Of a stretch of DNA of 53,571 bases, positions 1 to 10,700 are shown piece after piece. The notes under the pieces were generated by a model. The model was not told the DNA's origin. It worked only from the letters and a program-made list of their open reading frames with translations, and did not search any database. Position numbers and translations under genes: made by a program. The stretch covers positions 1 to 53,571 of the forward strand of contig JANYKC010000089.1 in assembly GCA_025358255.1 (NCBI GenBank). Direction: 5' to 3'. The stretch is from Spirochaetaceae bacterium (GTDB taxonomy: Bacteria; Spirochaetota; Spirochaetia; Treponematales; Rectinemataceae). Position 1 is the stretch's first letter; every line of letters begins with the position of its first letter.

Positions 1-1014
1 GCCGTTCTTCAGCAGGGTCTTCGCGTCCTCGACGTCCAGCTCGTTCTGGGTCGCGCACGGCATGGCAACGTCGCACGCGACTTCCCACGGCCGGCGGCCG
101 GCGAAGAACTTCACGCCGAACTGCTTCGCGTAGTCCTCGACACGGTCGTTGTTCGACGCGCGCATCTCGAGCATGTACTCGATCTTGTCGCCCTGGATGC
201 CCTCGGGGTCCAGGATGTAGCCGTCGGGACCGGACAGGGTGATCGCCCGACCGCCGAGGTCCGCGACCTTCTTGGCCGCGCCCCAGGCCACGTTGCCGAA
301 GCCGGACAGGGCGACCTTCTTGCCCTCGAACGTCTGGCCGTGCGTCTTCAGCATGGCGTCCGCGAAGTAGGTCGCGCCGAAGCCGGTCGCCTCGGGCCGC
401 ATCAGGCTGCCGCCCCACTCGAGGCCCTTGCCCGTCAGCACGCCGCTGAACTCGCGCACGATCTTCTTGTACTGGCCGAACATGTAGCCGATCTCGCGGC
501 CGCCAACGCCGATGTCGCCCGCGGGGACGTCGGTGTCGGGACCGATATACTTGCACATCTCGGTCATGAAACTCTGGCAGAAGCGCATGATCTCATTGTC
601 GCTCTTGCCGTTGGAATCGAAATCCGCGCCGCCCTTGCCGCCGCCCATGGGGAGACCGGTCAGGGAATTCTTGAAAATCTGCTCGAAGCCAAGGAACTTG
701 AGCGTGGAAAGCTGGACCTTGGGGTGGAAACGAAGCCCGCCTTTGTAGGGTCCGATCGCGGAATTGAACTGGCAGCGATAGCCACGGTTGATATGGTACT
801 CGCCCTTGTCGTCGATCCAGGGAACACGGAACATGACCGTGCGCTCGGGTTCCGTGATCCTCTCGAGGATGCGCTGGGCCTTGTACTTGGGCTCCGCATC
901 GATGAGGGGACTGATCGATTCTAGGACTTCTTCGGCAGCCTGAAGGAATTCGGTCTCCCAGGGATAGCGCGCTTTTAGATCGTCAAGAACCTGCTTTATG
1001 TAGGCGTTCATCAT
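1..1014 (-). CDS. gdhA: NADP-type glutamate dehydrogenase, 5' part (runs off the left edge)
   Basis: Catalyses reductive amination of 2-oxoglutarate to glutamate in the cytoplasm. The minus-strand translation has no stop up to base 1, so about 338 N-terminal codons are present of a family about 445 long. It shows the family blocks YKGGLRFHP, the catalytic-lysine region PMGGGKGG, DVPAGDIGVGGREIGYMFGQY, and the dinucleotide-binding stretch VALSGFGNVAWGAAKK. Two adjacent ATG codons (1014-1012 and 1011-1009) follow an AGGAGGG ribosome-binding site; either may be used. It has its own promoter (1083-1111) and is separated from the TPR gene by about 190 bases. The hexameric NADP class is inferred from overall similarity. 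Confidence 0.95.
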   Translation of the reverse strand, partial: MMNAYIKQVLDDLKARYPWETEFLQAAEEVLESISPLIDAEPKYKAQRILERITEPERTVMFRVPWIDDKGEYHINRGYRCQFNSAIGPYKGGLRFHPKVQLSTLKFLGFEQIFKNSLTGLPMGGGKGGADFDSNGKSDNEIMRFCQSFMTEMCKYIGPDTDVPAGDIGVGGREIGYMFGQYKKIVREFSGVLTGKGLEWGGSLMRPEATGFGATYFADAMLKTHGQTFEGKKVALSGFGNVAWGAAKKVADLGGRAITLSGPDGYILDPEGIQGDKIEYMLEMRASNNDRVEDYAKQFGVKFFAGRRPWEVACDVAMPCATQNELDVEDAKTLLKNG

Positions 1015-1082
1015 GCCCTCCTTTACCCTGACATAATAAAACCAGGAAAACTGGAGGCGGCATGTGCCCGACTCCGCAAAGT

Positions 1083-1111
1083 ATTGTATACCTTGTTATC
1101 GATAGAGGCAA
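1083..1111 (-). promoter_or_regulatory. gdhA promoter
   Basis: On the minus strand TTGCCT (1111-1106), a 17-base spacer and TACAAT (1088-1083) form a sigma-70-like promoter about 70 bases before the gdhA start codon. Immediately upstream of the -35 lie two direct repeats of TGAAATAGGA (1142-1133 and 1129-1120), a possible activator site. The rest of 1015-1202 is AT-richer non-coding sequence with no gene. Confidence 0.55.
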
Positions 1112-1202
1112 GGGAAAACTCCTATTTCAAAATCCTATTTCATATAACAAAATCGCCTCGTCTAAAAAACGAAATCAGTGGAGCTTTTAACAATACTCTC
1201 CC

Positions 1203-3320
1203 TCAGCGAAGGGCGCGGACCGAAGTAAACAGCGGCGTGGTTTGGCTTCCTTGGGAGCTGGCAGTACCTGCCCCTCCAGCAGGAGCGGTAGGACTCGCGG
1301 TTGATCCCGTCTTCGCAGCGGTTTTTGTCGCTTCCGCAGGTAGAAGGACAACTTCGTCTCCTGCATTGATGGTATCGAAAAAGCCAGCGCTTACAAGGCT
1401 TCCTTCACTGATTTCCTCATCCAGGAGGGTGACGGTATATTCGGCCACCACCGCATCCTTGGGAAATGAGGGACCGAGTCCATCTGGCGCCACATCAAGG
1501 CTCGCCTTCCGTATCACGATGAGCTTATCGCCCTTCTTAAGGCCATCCTGTGAGCCAAGGTCGATTAGGCCACGGCTGTCCCTGCGCTTGAGCAGGCTTC
1601 CCCGAGGGGCCAGCGAATTTTCCAGAACGGAGGAAAGCCGGACGGAAGCCTCCTTGATCCGATCGTTTCCAGTCCGGTACGAGGACAGGGTCATGGCGAG
1701 GCTGCCCGTCCTGGCCACTCGCAGGTCCCCGCCTAGCTGGATATCCCGGGCGTTTTCATGGATCCCCAACAACAGGTAATAATCGGCCTCGGCCTCGCGC
1801 GCACGCCTGAAAGCCTCGGAAGCCGAGACGACCTCAGGGTTGAGGTCAAGGACCTCAAGGCGCGACGAGGCAAGGAGGATATCCTTGAGGTAGCGCATGA
1901 TGATCTCGCGCCCGCCGGCATGGGAACCCTCCTCGCCGCCGGAGGGAAAGAACAGGGCAATCCTGTAGGGCCGCTTCTCGAGTGCGTACTGGTCCACCTT
2001 CCAGGTCGCGCTGACGGAATCCTGGAGGAGGCTTTGCCAGGTCTCGATGGCATCGTTCACGGCGACATCGGCCTTGCCGATCTCCTTTAGGAACTTGAGC
2101 TGCCCAAGCTGGCGCCCTGGAAGGCCGCGCTTCCGCAGGAGCTCGGCATAGAGGCGCCGTCCGGGCCCGGAGTTCGGATCTATCTCGAGGCCACGGCGGT
2201 ATTCCACGACCGCCTTGTCAAAATAGGAACGATCCTCGAATTCCCGGCCACGGTCAAAATGCCAGGCGGCATAGGCCGAGCGCGAGGTGGATTCGACCTG
2301 GGTCGTATCCATGACCAGGTCCTCGAGCGCCAGACGTGCGACTTCGTCATCCTCTCGGAGGACGACGGCCTGACGATAGCTATACAGCGCATCCGCGGTC
2401 TTCCCCTCCGCCGACTGGACAAGACCGAGGGTAAACCAGGCTGCCGCATCCTTCCTGTTCCGCGCCACGCCTTCCTGCATGAGGGCGATTGCCTCGGAGA
2501 GAGAACCCGAACGGTACAGGAGCGCGCCAAGGAGGCGACGGGCCTCCGCATAGGCGGGACTCATGGAAATGGCGTTCCGGGCGTAGGCAATCGCGTCCTG
2601 GAGGTGGCCTGCGTCAAGGGCCAGCCTTGCGGCCGTATATTGGACGCGGGGCTCCTGGCCATGGAAGCGCAAGGCTCGCTCGATGAGGGAGGCCGCGTCC
2701 TCCTTGCGGCCCTGGTCAGCCGAGATGAGGGCCAAGGACAGGAGGGCCCGGGCGTTCTGGGGCGAAAGCCTGAGGCTGTCCTCCAGCCTGGCCCTTGCCT
2801 CGGTCTTCCTGCCCTCGGCCAGGTCCAGGAGGGAGAGGCCGAAACGGGCATCGAGGTCATTGGGACGCTCAGCGGTCACGGCAAGGAAGAGGGTCCTTGC
2901 CCCAGGGAGGTCGGCGAGGCCGATGCGGATGAAGCCCTCAAGGTTCCGCAAGGCGGGATCGCCCCGCTTGAAAGGCGCGGCCTTCTTCGCGTAGACAAGG
3001 GCTTCCTCGTATTCGTCCAGTTCATAATAGCATTCCGCAAGCCCCATGAGGGCTTCGGCGAATGCGGGGTTGCGGCCCAAGGCGGCAAGGTAGTCCTCAA
3101 CCGCGCCATACCAGTCCTCGGAAAAACGCTTCGAGGCGGCGCGGGAGGCGAAATCCCGCGCGGAAAGGGCCGAATCCGGGGAATAGGGGCTTGCGCCCGG
3201 GAGCGCGGGGAGGGGCGCGCCGGTGCCGCCTGCGGCCTGGGCGGCGCATGGGACAGGGCGGGAAGCCAAGGAGAAGACGAGGCAGGCAAAGGCCACAATG
3301 CTGATATTCATCCCTGCCAT
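1203..3320 (-). CDS. Secreted TPR-repeat protein with FlgT-like C-terminal part
   Basis: A 705-residue exported protein of unknown precise role. A signal peptide (hydrophobic core about residues 5-22, cleavage near CAAQA) is followed by roughly eight to ten tetratricopeptide repeats over residues 45-400 (for example ALMGLAECYYELDEYEEALVYA). The C-terminal third has a region after EKRPYRIALFFPSGG and a small beta domain (GLKKGDKLIVIRK) that resembles the FlgT/LPP20-type periplasmic fold; that resemblance is my judgement. ATG 3320 is preceded by GGAGGA and starts directly after the corC stop, so it is the last gene of the uvrA-to-tpr run. Likely a periplasmic scaffold for envelope or motility proteins. 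Confidence 0.75.
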   Translation of the reverse strand: MAGMNISIVAFACLVFSLASRPVPCAAQAAGGTGAPLPALPGASPYSPDSALSARDFASRAASKRFSEDWYGAVEDYLAALGRNPAFAEALMGLAECYYELDEYEEALVYAKKAAPFKRGDPALRNLEGFIRIGLADLPGARTLFLAVTAERPNDLDARFGLSLLDLAEGRKTEARARLEDSLRLSPQNARALLSLALISADQGRKEDAASLIERALRFHGQEPRVQYTAARLALDAGHLQDAIAYARNAISMSPAYAEARRLLGALLYRSGSLSEAIALMQEGVARNRKDAAAWFTLGLVQSAEGKTADALYSYRQAVVLREDDEVARLALEDLVMDTTQVESTSRSAYAAWHFDRGREFEDRSYFDKAVVEYRRGLEIDPNSGPGRRLYAELLRKRGLPGRQLGQLKFLKEIGKADVAVNDAIETWQSLLQDSVSATWKVDQYALEKRPYRIALFFPSGGEEGSHAGGREIIMRYLKDILLASSRLEVLDLNPEVVSASEAFRRAREAEADYYLLLGIHENARDIQLGGDLRVARTGSLAMTLSSYRTGNDRIKEASVRLSSVLENSLAPRGSLLKRRDSRGLIDLGSQDGLKKGDKLIVIRKASLDVAPDGLGPSFPKDAVVAEYTVTLLDEEISEGSLVSAGFFDTINAGDEVVLLPAEATKTAAKTGSTASPTAPAGGAGTASSQGSQTTPLFTSVRALR

Positions 3321-4136
3321 CTATTCCTCCAACGTCCCCAGCTTCCTGATCTTGACCGACATGATGCGGTTGCCGTTCATCTCCTGGACCGTGAACTCGA
3401 GCCCCTCCGAGGCGATCGTCTCCGAACGGGAGGGGATCCGGCCAAAAAGGTCGAATATGAATCCACCCAAGGTCTCGAAATCGGGGGACGGGAGGCCGAG
3501 CGAGAGCTTCTCGTTGAGGTCCTCCAGGTCGGCCATGGCGTCGCAGAGCCATAGCCCTTCGCCCAGCGAGATGACGTCCTCGCGCGCCTCGTCGAACTCG
3601 TCCTCGATCTCGCCGACTATCTCCTCGATGATGTCCTCGAGGAAGACGAGTCCCGAAACGCTACCGTACTCGTCCACGGCCACCGCGATATGGACCCTGC
3701 GCCGACGCATTTCACGGAGGAGGGAATCTATGCGCTTGGTCTCGGGAACGAAGAAGGGCTTGCGCACGAGATCCACCAGGGAAAAATCCCCGCCCTTCAC
3801 CATGGCCCGGAGGAGGTCCTTCGCGTACAGGATGCCGACTATCTCATCCACTCCGCCCCGGTAGACGGGAATGCGCGAGTGCCCGCAGGACGCGACACGT
3901 TCAAGGAGGTCCGAGCGCTCGATGTCCAAGGGAAGGACGAGGGCATCGATGCGCGGTACCATCACTTCCTTGACGAGGGTTTCGCCAAGCTCCTGGACGC
4001 CCTTGATCATCTCGCGCTTCTCTTCGAGGTAGTCCTCGCTCTCGGTGGCCCCGGTGGAGGAGGCGGGGACGGATTTCGCTTTTTCGTCGCGGACATGGGC
4101 AAGGCGAGAAAGATGGGAGAACAGGGTGCGTTTCAC
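3321..4136 (-). CDS. CorC/HlyC-type CBS-domain protein
   Basis: A 271-residue cytosolic protein with an N-terminal acidic segment, two CBS domains (about residues 55-180, including MVPRIDALVLPLD and the HSRIPVYRG block) and a C-terminal CorC_HlyC/transporter-associated domain (GLWLCDAMADLEDLN, ending VKIRKLGTLEE). The DUF21 membrane domain of full-length family members is absent, as in CorC proper. The GTG at 4136 is preferred because AGGGG lies seven bases upstream and GTG overlaps the ybeY stop as GTGA; a TTG at 4154 is the alternative. CorC relatives modulate Mg/Co efflux; in many genomes corC sits beside ybeY as here. The exact role is unproven. Confidence 0.88.
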   Translation of the reverse strand: MKRTLFSHLSRLAHVRDEKAKSVPASSTGATESEDYLEEKREMIKGVQELGETLVKEVMVPRIDALVLPLDIERSDLLERVASCGHSRIPVYRGGVDEIVGILYAKDLLRAMVKGGDFSLVDLVRKPFFVPETKRIDSLLREMRRRRVHIAVAVDEYGSVSGLVFLEDIIEEIVGEIEDEFDEAREDVISLGEGLWLCDAMADLEDLNEKLSLGLPSPDFETLGGFIFDLFGRIPSRSETIASEGLEFTVQEMNGNRIMSVKIRKLGTLEE

Positions 4137-4588
4137 GGTTTGCCCCTCGCGCAAAGGGACAGGAGGATTTCCTCCTGCCGCATGAGCATGGGCTCGGTCG
4201 CCTCGTTCGTCGCATGGTCCAGGCCGGAAAGATGGAGGACACCATGCACGATGAGACGGCGGTACTCCTCGCCCTCGCTCACAGTGAACCCTTCCACGTT
4301 GCGCGCGAGGCCACCGAGGGAAATGACGATGTCCCCCGCGAGGAATCGCTCGCTTCCCCCTGCGCCGCGGTAGGAGATCCCCTGCTCGAAGGAGAGGACG
4401 TCGGTCGCTTCGTCGCGGTCACGGTATTCCAGGTTGAGGCCGCGGATGAGCGCATCGTCGCAGACCAGGATGGAAAGGTCCCATCCATCCTTGCCTTCCG
4501 CCTCGAGGACCCTGAGGGCGAAGGCCCTGGCCTCCTCCAGCCAGGCCGGAGGCTGGACGCCCTGGACGGCAATCCCCACTTCGTTCAT
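4133..4588 (-). CDS. ybeY: Endoribonuclease YbeY
   Basis: A 151-residue zinc-dependent single-strand RNase that takes part in 16S rRNA 3' end maturation and ribosome quality control. The diagnostic metal-binding motif HGVLHLSGLDH lies near residue 115, with the preceding RDRDEATDVLSFE block conserved. The length matches the family. The start ATG overlaps the stop of the upstream HD phosphodiesterase gene (ATGA, 4585-4588) and has a GGAGGGG site, indicating translational coupling. The order phoH, pgpH, ybeY, corC is common in bacteria. Confidence 0.96.
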   Translation of the reverse strand: MNEVGIAVQGVQPPAWLEEARAFALRVLEAEGKDGWDLSILVCDDALIRGLNLEYRDRDEATDVLSFEQGISYRGAGGSERFLAGDIVISLGGLARNVEGFTVSEGEEYRRLIVHGVLHLSGLDHATNEATEPMLMRQEEILLSLCARGKP

Positions 4589-6783
4589 CGCTGCCCCTCC
4601 TTCATCCGGGGGTACTCGATGCGGGAATGAAAATGCCCCGCGAGGATGCGGGCAAAACTTCCGCGGATGGTCTCGATGTCCTTGAAGGTCAGGTCCGAGT
4701 GATCGAGCTGGCCCTGACGGACCTTTTCCATCACAAGCTCCTTGATGAATTCCTCCAGCCGGGAAATCGTAGGCCGTTTCAAGGTCCGGGACGCCGCTTC
4801 CACGGTGTCGGCGAGCATGACGACGGCGGCTTCGCGGCTCGAAGGCGTTTGCCCGGGATAGCTGTAATCCTCGCTCTTGGCATCGGGGTCGTCCTTCAGC
4901 GCCTGGTTGTAGAACCAGGCTATCTTCGAAGTCCCATGATGCTCGCCGACGATGGAGATGACTTCCTCGGGAAGTCCCAGGCTGCGCGTTTTTTCCACGC
5001 CGAGCTTGACATGGGAGCGGATGACCGTCACGGACAGGCGTGGGTTTATCTCGTCATGCTTGTTGTACCCTGCCTGGTTCTCCGCGAAATACTCGGGTTG
5101 GTCGATCTTTCCGATGTCATGGTAGTAGGCGCCGACGCGGGCCAGGAGGGGATCGGCGCCAATCTCCCGGCAGGCGGATTCGGCGAGGTGGGCCACGGTG
5201 ATGGAATGGCTGTACGTTCCCGGCGCGACGGTGAGGAGGCGCTTGAGTATCGGCGCGTTCAGGTCGGAGAGCTCCATCAGCCTGAAACGAGTCGGCGCGT
5301 TCATCGCCTGCTCGATGATGGGAAGAAGGGCCAGGGAGAGGACGCCACAGAGGAAGCCGTTGACGGAGCCCGCGCCGGCAGGAACAAGCAAGCCGAGAAG
5401 GCCATGGGAGCCGGGCGCGGCTAGGACCACGGCGGCGGCACCTTCAATGAGGGCCAGGACCGCGCCGGCGCGCACCAGGTCGATTCGCGAATAGGCCTTG
5501 CGGACCACAAAGGCGCCGGCACCGGAGGAGATGATGACAAGGGCGAAGACGCGGGCATCGAAATTGGCCGCGAGGAGGACGAACAGCGAGATGGAAATGC
5601 CATATAGAAGGGCAAAGCGCTGGCCGACAAGGATCGCGAGGAGGAGGGTCGCGAGGGCTGCGGGAAGGAACATCGCCAGATAGAGTGGATCGGAAAAGCG
5701 CATGAACCGGGACATGACAAGGACGGCGGCGAAAATGCAGATGGCCGAGCCGACTGATATGGAAAGCGACCTGCGATCCAAGGTGACGCCGGCCACTTCC
5801 GGGCCGAGAAGGACGAGGACGAGGCCAAAAAAGAGGGCAAATAGGCCGGCCTCTCCCGCGAGCTTTCCCCAATCCGCGTGCGAATTGGCCGCGAGCGCGG
5901 CCTGGAGGCGCAGCCAGTCCGCGTTGGTGACGACAAAACCCTTGCGGATGATGTGGTCTCCCCGGGAGATCGTCCTGAAGACAGGCGCCACCTGGAGGCG
6001 GACCGCATCAAGGCGCTGTTGGCTTTGGTCGGCGTCGAAAAAGGCATTCTCGGCGACAAAGGCCTTGGCAAGGAGAATCACGAGTTCGTCGAGGGGACGA
6101 CTGAGCCGGCGGGCAAGCACCTCGTTCTCGATGGCAGCCCCGACGGTCTTCATCGTCGAAAGCCGCGCGGCGGGGACTTCCTCTTCGCCAAGCCGGCCTG
6201 CGGACCATCGCCGCAATTCGAAATAGTCCGGGTTGTAGCGTTCGAGTCCGGTCGCCGGAAGCGCGGCGACTCCCTCCTCGAATACTCGCCTGAGCACGGC
6301 ATCGGCATTGGCGAAAGCCTGGGACTTCAGGGGATATGCGGCAAGCCTGGTCACGTCCTTCTTGGCAAGGACCCCGGGGATCTGGCTTTGCACCTGATAG
6401 TAAAGGCTATCGGCCGCGTAGGGTTTGGAGGAGAGCGAAAGCACGAGATCCTGGAAGGAGCGGAAGCGCTCCATTGCGCCTTCCCCGACCTTCGCGTCGA
6501 CGACGAAGATCGGAAGTACCAGCCTTTCCTCCGCCTCGAAACGAAGGGCCGTCGCGTTCTCGTCAACATAGCTGACATCCCGCTCCGCCACTACGTCGGT
6601 GTCCGCGACTGCGCCGACTTCGGCCTTGGCAATGACGTTGGGGGATACCGCGGCGCCTGGTCCGATAAACAGCACGAGGACAAGCCCGACAACAAAGGAA
6701 AAGGCCATCACTGAAAAGGCGAAGGGATCGAAGCCCCGGGAGACGAGGAAGACCGACAGTGAATTGGCCTTATTCCGCTTCAT
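4585..6783 (-). CDS. 7TM-HD family cyclic-di-AMP phosphodiesterase (PgpH/YqfF-like)
   Basis: A 732-residue membrane protein. An N-terminal transmembrane helix precedes an extracytoplasmic 7TMR-HDED domain (about residues 50-270), then about seven transmembrane segments (270-480) and a cytoplasmic HD domain with HSITVAHLAESA, the HDIGKI motif and GEHHGTS. Characterised family members hydrolyse c-di-AMP; the activity here is inferred. The reading frame is open upstream to 6864, but ATG 6783 (product MKRNKANS) fits better: it overlaps the phoH end by 14 bases, whereas the earlier start would run 95 bases into phoH. Confidence 0.9.
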   Translation of the reverse strand: MKRNKANSLSVFLVSRGFDPFAFSVMAFSFVVGLVLVLFIGPGAAVSPNVIAKAEVGAVADTDVVAERDVSYVDENATALRFEAEERLVLPIFVVDAKVGEGAMERFRSFQDLVLSLSSKPYAADSLYYQVQSQIPGVLAKKDVTRLAAYPLKSQAFANADAVLRRVFEEGVAALPATGLERYNPDYFELRRWSAGRLGEEEVPAARLSTMKTVGAAIENEVLARRLSRPLDELVILLAKAFVAENAFFDADQSQQRLDAVRLQVAPVFRTISRGDHIIRKGFVVTNADWLRLQAALAANSHADWGKLAGEAGLFALFFGLVLVLLGPEVAGVTLDRRSLSISVGSAICIFAAVLVMSRFMRFSDPLYLAMFLPAALATLLLAILVGQRFALLYGISISLFVLLAANFDARVFALVIISSGAGAFVVRKAYSRIDLVRAGAVLALIEGAAAVVLAAPGSHGLLGLLVPAGAGSVNGFLCGVLSLALLPIIEQAMNAPTRFRLMELSDLNAPILKRLLTVAPGTYSHSITVAHLAESACREIGADPLLARVGAYYHDIGKIDQPEYFAENQAGYNKHDEINPRLSVTVIRSHVKLGVEKTRSLGLPEEVISIVGEHHGTSKIAWFYNQALKDDPDAKSEDYSYPGQTPSSREAAVVMLADTVEAASRTLKRPTISRLEEFIKELVMEKVRQGQLDHSDLTFKDIETIRGSFARILAGHFHSRIEYPRMKEGQR

Positions 6784-7732
6784 AGGCAGCCGGTATCTTG
6801 CGCACAAGTGGACTCCGTACGATATCCCGGCCATCGAGGCGGCAGACGAAAACCTCTTCCACACGCGACAGAAGGCTCAGGGCATGGACGAGGCCGGAAT
6901 CGGATTTCCGGGCCAGGTCTATCTGGGTGATGTCGCCGGTGACGACGGCTTGGGTGTTTTCCCCGAGGCGGGTAAGGAACATTTTCATCTGCTCCCTGGT
7001 GGTGTTCTGGGCTTCGTCAAGGATGACAACGCAGTTGGACAGGCTTCTCCCGCGCATATAGGCGAGCGGCGTGATCTCGATCGCATGGTTATCCTCGAGG
7101 CGGCGGAGGACCTCGCCCGGGAGAAGGGCTTCCATGGCGTCGTAGAGGGGCCTGAGGTAGGGACTGATCTTCTGGGCGAGGTCACCCGGCAGGAAGCCGA
7201 GGTTTTCTCCGGCCTCGACAACGGGGCGGGTCAAGACAAGCTTCTTCTTGGCTTTCAAAAGCAGTTCACGGAGGGCCCACGCCACGGCTAGATAGGTCTT
7301 TCCGGTGCCTGCGGGACCAATCGCGATGCCCAATTCATGGCTGGCAAGCCCCTTCAGGAAAAGGGATTGGTTGGCCGACCGCGGAAAAACCTTGCCTATC
7401 CCTCCGGGTATCTGGATGCAGGAATCCAGGAAACCAGGTTCACCCGCGGCGCAAGGATCGGCACCCAGAGGCGTCAGGCTTGCATGGATGGCAAGGATGA
7501 GGTCTGGTCCAGGCGGCATGCCCTCCCGAATGGATTCGAGGAAGCCTTCTACCAGGGCCCTGAACAGCAAACGGGCCTGGGGATCGCAATTCTCGAGAAA
7601 AAGCTCGTTCCCCCGGCAGAAAACGCGGTTGCCGAAGAGGCGCTCAATTACCCGAAGATTGCAGTCATTCGCGCCGCAGAAGTCCGCGAGCAATTCCGTA
7701 TCCTCGAGCGCTATGCCGATCGTGCCTTCCAA
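6770..7732 (-). CDS. phoH: PhoH family ATPase
   Basis: A 320-residue cytoplasmic P-loop ATPase of the PhoH/YbeZ family, linked to RNA metabolism with YbeY. An N-terminal KH-like region (CNLRVIERLFGNRV) precedes Walker A GPAGTGKTYLAVA, the TRPVVEAGENLGFLPGD block, and Walker B VVILDEAQNTT followed by VVTGDITQIDL. No ATG lies upstream before an in-frame stop; the most upstream start is TTG at 7732 with AAGGGG just before it, so TTG is chosen. The gap to lptD is 67 bases, enough for read-through or a weak promoter. Confidence 0.93.
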   Translation of the reverse strand: MEGTIGIALEDTELLADFCGANDCNLRVIERLFGNRVFCRGNELFLENCDPQARLLFRALVEGFLESIREGMPPGPDLILAIHASLTPLGADPCAAGEPGFLDSCIQIPGGIGKVFPRSANQSLFLKGLASHELGIAIGPAGTGKTYLAVAWALRELLLKAKKKLVLTRPVVEAGENLGFLPGDLAQKISPYLRPLYDAMEALLPGEVLRRLEDNHAIEITPLAYMRGRSLSNCVVILDEAQNTTREQMKMFLTRLGENTQAVVTGDITQIDLARKSDSGLVHALSLLSRVEEVFVCRLDGRDIVRSPLVRKIPAAYEAE

Positions 7733-7799
7733 AGGTTCCCCTTCGATGACTCACTTTACATGGTGCATCCATAAAAATCAACGTGCATCGCGGCCGCGC

Positions 7800-10700
7800 C
7801 TACCAGGCAAGGTGCTGTGTCGCCGTCGTGCTCGTGGTCACGCGATTGAGGGAAGCCTTTATCTCCGACATGTCGCGCCAGGTGACCAGGAACTGGAATG
7901 TCGGATCGAGGTTGTAGCTGTAGGGCTTCGACGTCGTATCCAGCTTGGGCGAGGCGGCCAGGGTGAAGGACAGGTCCCAGTCATGGAGGTAATGCACGAG
8001 CTTGACTGACAGGCTCTTGAGCTTGAAAAGGCTTGCCGTCCTCGCAGCCTCATCCCAGAAGGAGAGGGAATCCCAGATGTCGATGATGGGGGCCTTGTAG
8101 TAGCGGTCGGCTCCGCCGACAGCCTCCACCGCAGGGAAAAGGCCGGGCCAATAGCGCCAAGCCGCCGAATTCTGCGACAGGCTCGTGAACGTGAGATCGA
8201 GGACATCGGTTATTTTCATGGTCAGGGCTAAATTCAAGGAGAGGACCGATTCCGAAAAGCGCAGGAGGCTCTGGGTATAGCTCGCGCCGGTCGAAAGCGT
8301 GGCGGAGACCGCATCTTCGGGCTTGGATTTCCAGTCCTTCTTGAAGGCGGCCGTGAAATCGGAGGCATAGAAATCCTCGGAGGTGTCCGTGGCAACCCAA
8401 CCCGAGCCGATTTTCGGGCTATAAAGAAGGCTTCGCTTGGCCTGGAGGGTGGCGGACAAGGGCCCCCACGAGAGCGACGTGCTGTTGGTCTTGGCCTGCC
8501 CGGCGATGAAATCCCAGGTGAAGGTGTCGGATAACTTGAATCCGAGGGGAGCCTGCAGGCTGAGGCTGGAGGACAAGGGATCCCAGGAATACTCCGTCGC
8601 GTCCAGGTTCTTGAAGGCCCTGGTCTTGATGCTGAGGTCGCCCTGGAAACCCCATGCACCCAATGAAAGGCCCAGGGAAGGAAGCCATGATGTCTGGGTT
8701 GGAAGGATGTTCACCGAGAGCCCGAGGCTTTGGGTCCTGCTGCCGGTCTTCAGTCCCAAGGTAAGGGCCGCGGCATTGGCTGTGATCATATTCGTGTAAT
8801 CCGAGTATTTTGTGTAGGTCGATGTGTCGGAATTCCAGAGCGTGGGGTTGTCATAGACCGGCGCGCCTGCTGCCGTGGACTTGGTGGAATTGTAGAGGTT
8901 CTGGAAAATGTTGGCGTCGAGGCCATAGCTCAGTGTCGTGGGCGAAAAAAGCCAGAAATTCGCGAAGGGCTTGGCCTGGAGCTTGAGGCTCGAGATGAGC
9001 TTGCTTTGCTTGAACTGGGCGTCGGCCAGGACGTAGGAGCTCGTGAGGCTCGTAAGGGCCGTCTTCACGTCGTCCGGGATAACTCGCGTCTGGTCCTGGG
9101 CGCTCAGGGAGAAGGCAAGGCTGGCGGAAGCCAGGCCCCCGGGCCAGCTATATCCCGCGGTGAGCGATGAAGCCAACCGCCAGGATGCCAGGCTGTAAAG
9201 GAGATCGGCGAGATCTATCTCTCCGGGCTCTTTCCAGCTGTCCTCGCGATAGCGGTTTTCGACGAAGGTGGAGGGGTTGAGGCTCCAGTCGACAGTTGGG
9301 CCGCCCCCTGTCGCCGCGGCGGCGACGGAAAACCCCGGAGCCCTTGAGCTGAGCTTGAAATCCAGCATCGGTTTCGAATCCGCGGTTTTCCCATCCGCCT
9401 CGCCCTCCTTCGCGCTCGCCCAGGGTGACCGAAGGCTTTCCAGGGTCTTGCTCGGCGTTTCCGCGGCCTTTTCCGATTTGGCCTTCGGGATGAGGCTGCC
9501 GCGCAAGGTCACGCTCGCGTCCACCGGTTTGATGATGGAGGGGTAGAAAAAGGTCCGGGCCGGATTGACCGCGGCGAGGATCGGGGCGCTGGAAAGCGTG
9601 GAATTGCTTTTCGAGAGCCAGGCGATCGAGGCGCTTAGCCTTGAGAGATCGATGCTGGAGATATAGGGCGAAAGCGCCTTGGGCTGGAGCGAGTACGTGA
9701 GCGTGGCGGTCTGCGTGAAGGAGGAGCGGACAGCAACCGTGGTGGCTGTTGTCGCGGCAGCGGCCGTGGATCCGGTGGTCGAGGAGTTCAGGCCGAGCCA
9801 GTCCATGTCTTCGCTTCGGTTGAAAAAATCCTGTTCGAAATACGGATCTGAATAGAAGGGCATCGCGACGCTCGCGGATAGGCTTCCCACCTTGAGCGAA
9901 GTGGAAAGGTTGCCCATGAAACGGAAGGGCAAGGCCAGCGAGAGTAAGTGGGAATCGTTCCAGACGCTTGCCCAGTCTCCTGCGGCGACGAAGGGCGAAT
10001 ATCCCGAATTCACCACGAAGATCGAGCGGCTTGCGCCGAGATCAAGGGCGAACTTGAGGTCGCTGAAAGGCCCGGCCTTAGGGAAGCTTCCGTCGATGCC
10101 AACCATGGCTCCGAGGCTCGAGTAGATGTCCCCGAGCAACTTGAGGCTGGCCGAAGCCGAGGGGGTTTTCTCCCCACCGGCGATCGGCTCGAGGAAAAGG
10201 CCGCGGACCTGCTTCGCGGTTCCAGAGTCGGTGGCGATCATGCTGAGGAGGCCGGTGTTCTTGCTCGCGGGCTTCTGGCCGATGAGGTAGGTAGAGGTCT
10301 GGACAAATCGACCCTCGCGGGTGCGATATCCCAAGACCGGGTGAAAAACGATCTCCTCGCTAGGATAATAGAAAAAAGGAAGCCAGAGGACAGGGACCTC
10401 GCCAAGGGAAAGCACGGCATTCGCGATGGCCCACTCGTTGTTTCCAAGGAGCCAAAGCCGCTTGGCGCGGATCGAATAGTGGGGACTCGCTTCGTCGCAG
10501 GCGGAAATGACGCTGTTGTCGAGGAGGATGATGTCACCGCTGCGCTTTGCGAGGGTCTGGGCTTGGAAGGCGAAGCCGCGCTCGCCCGAGGCGGCGGCCG
10601 TGGCGGCAGCGGCAGCGGCAGTGCCCGCGGCGCCGGAATTGGCCTTGCGCATCCTCCCGTCAAGAAACACGCCGGACCAGTCCTCGAGGTTCACGGACAG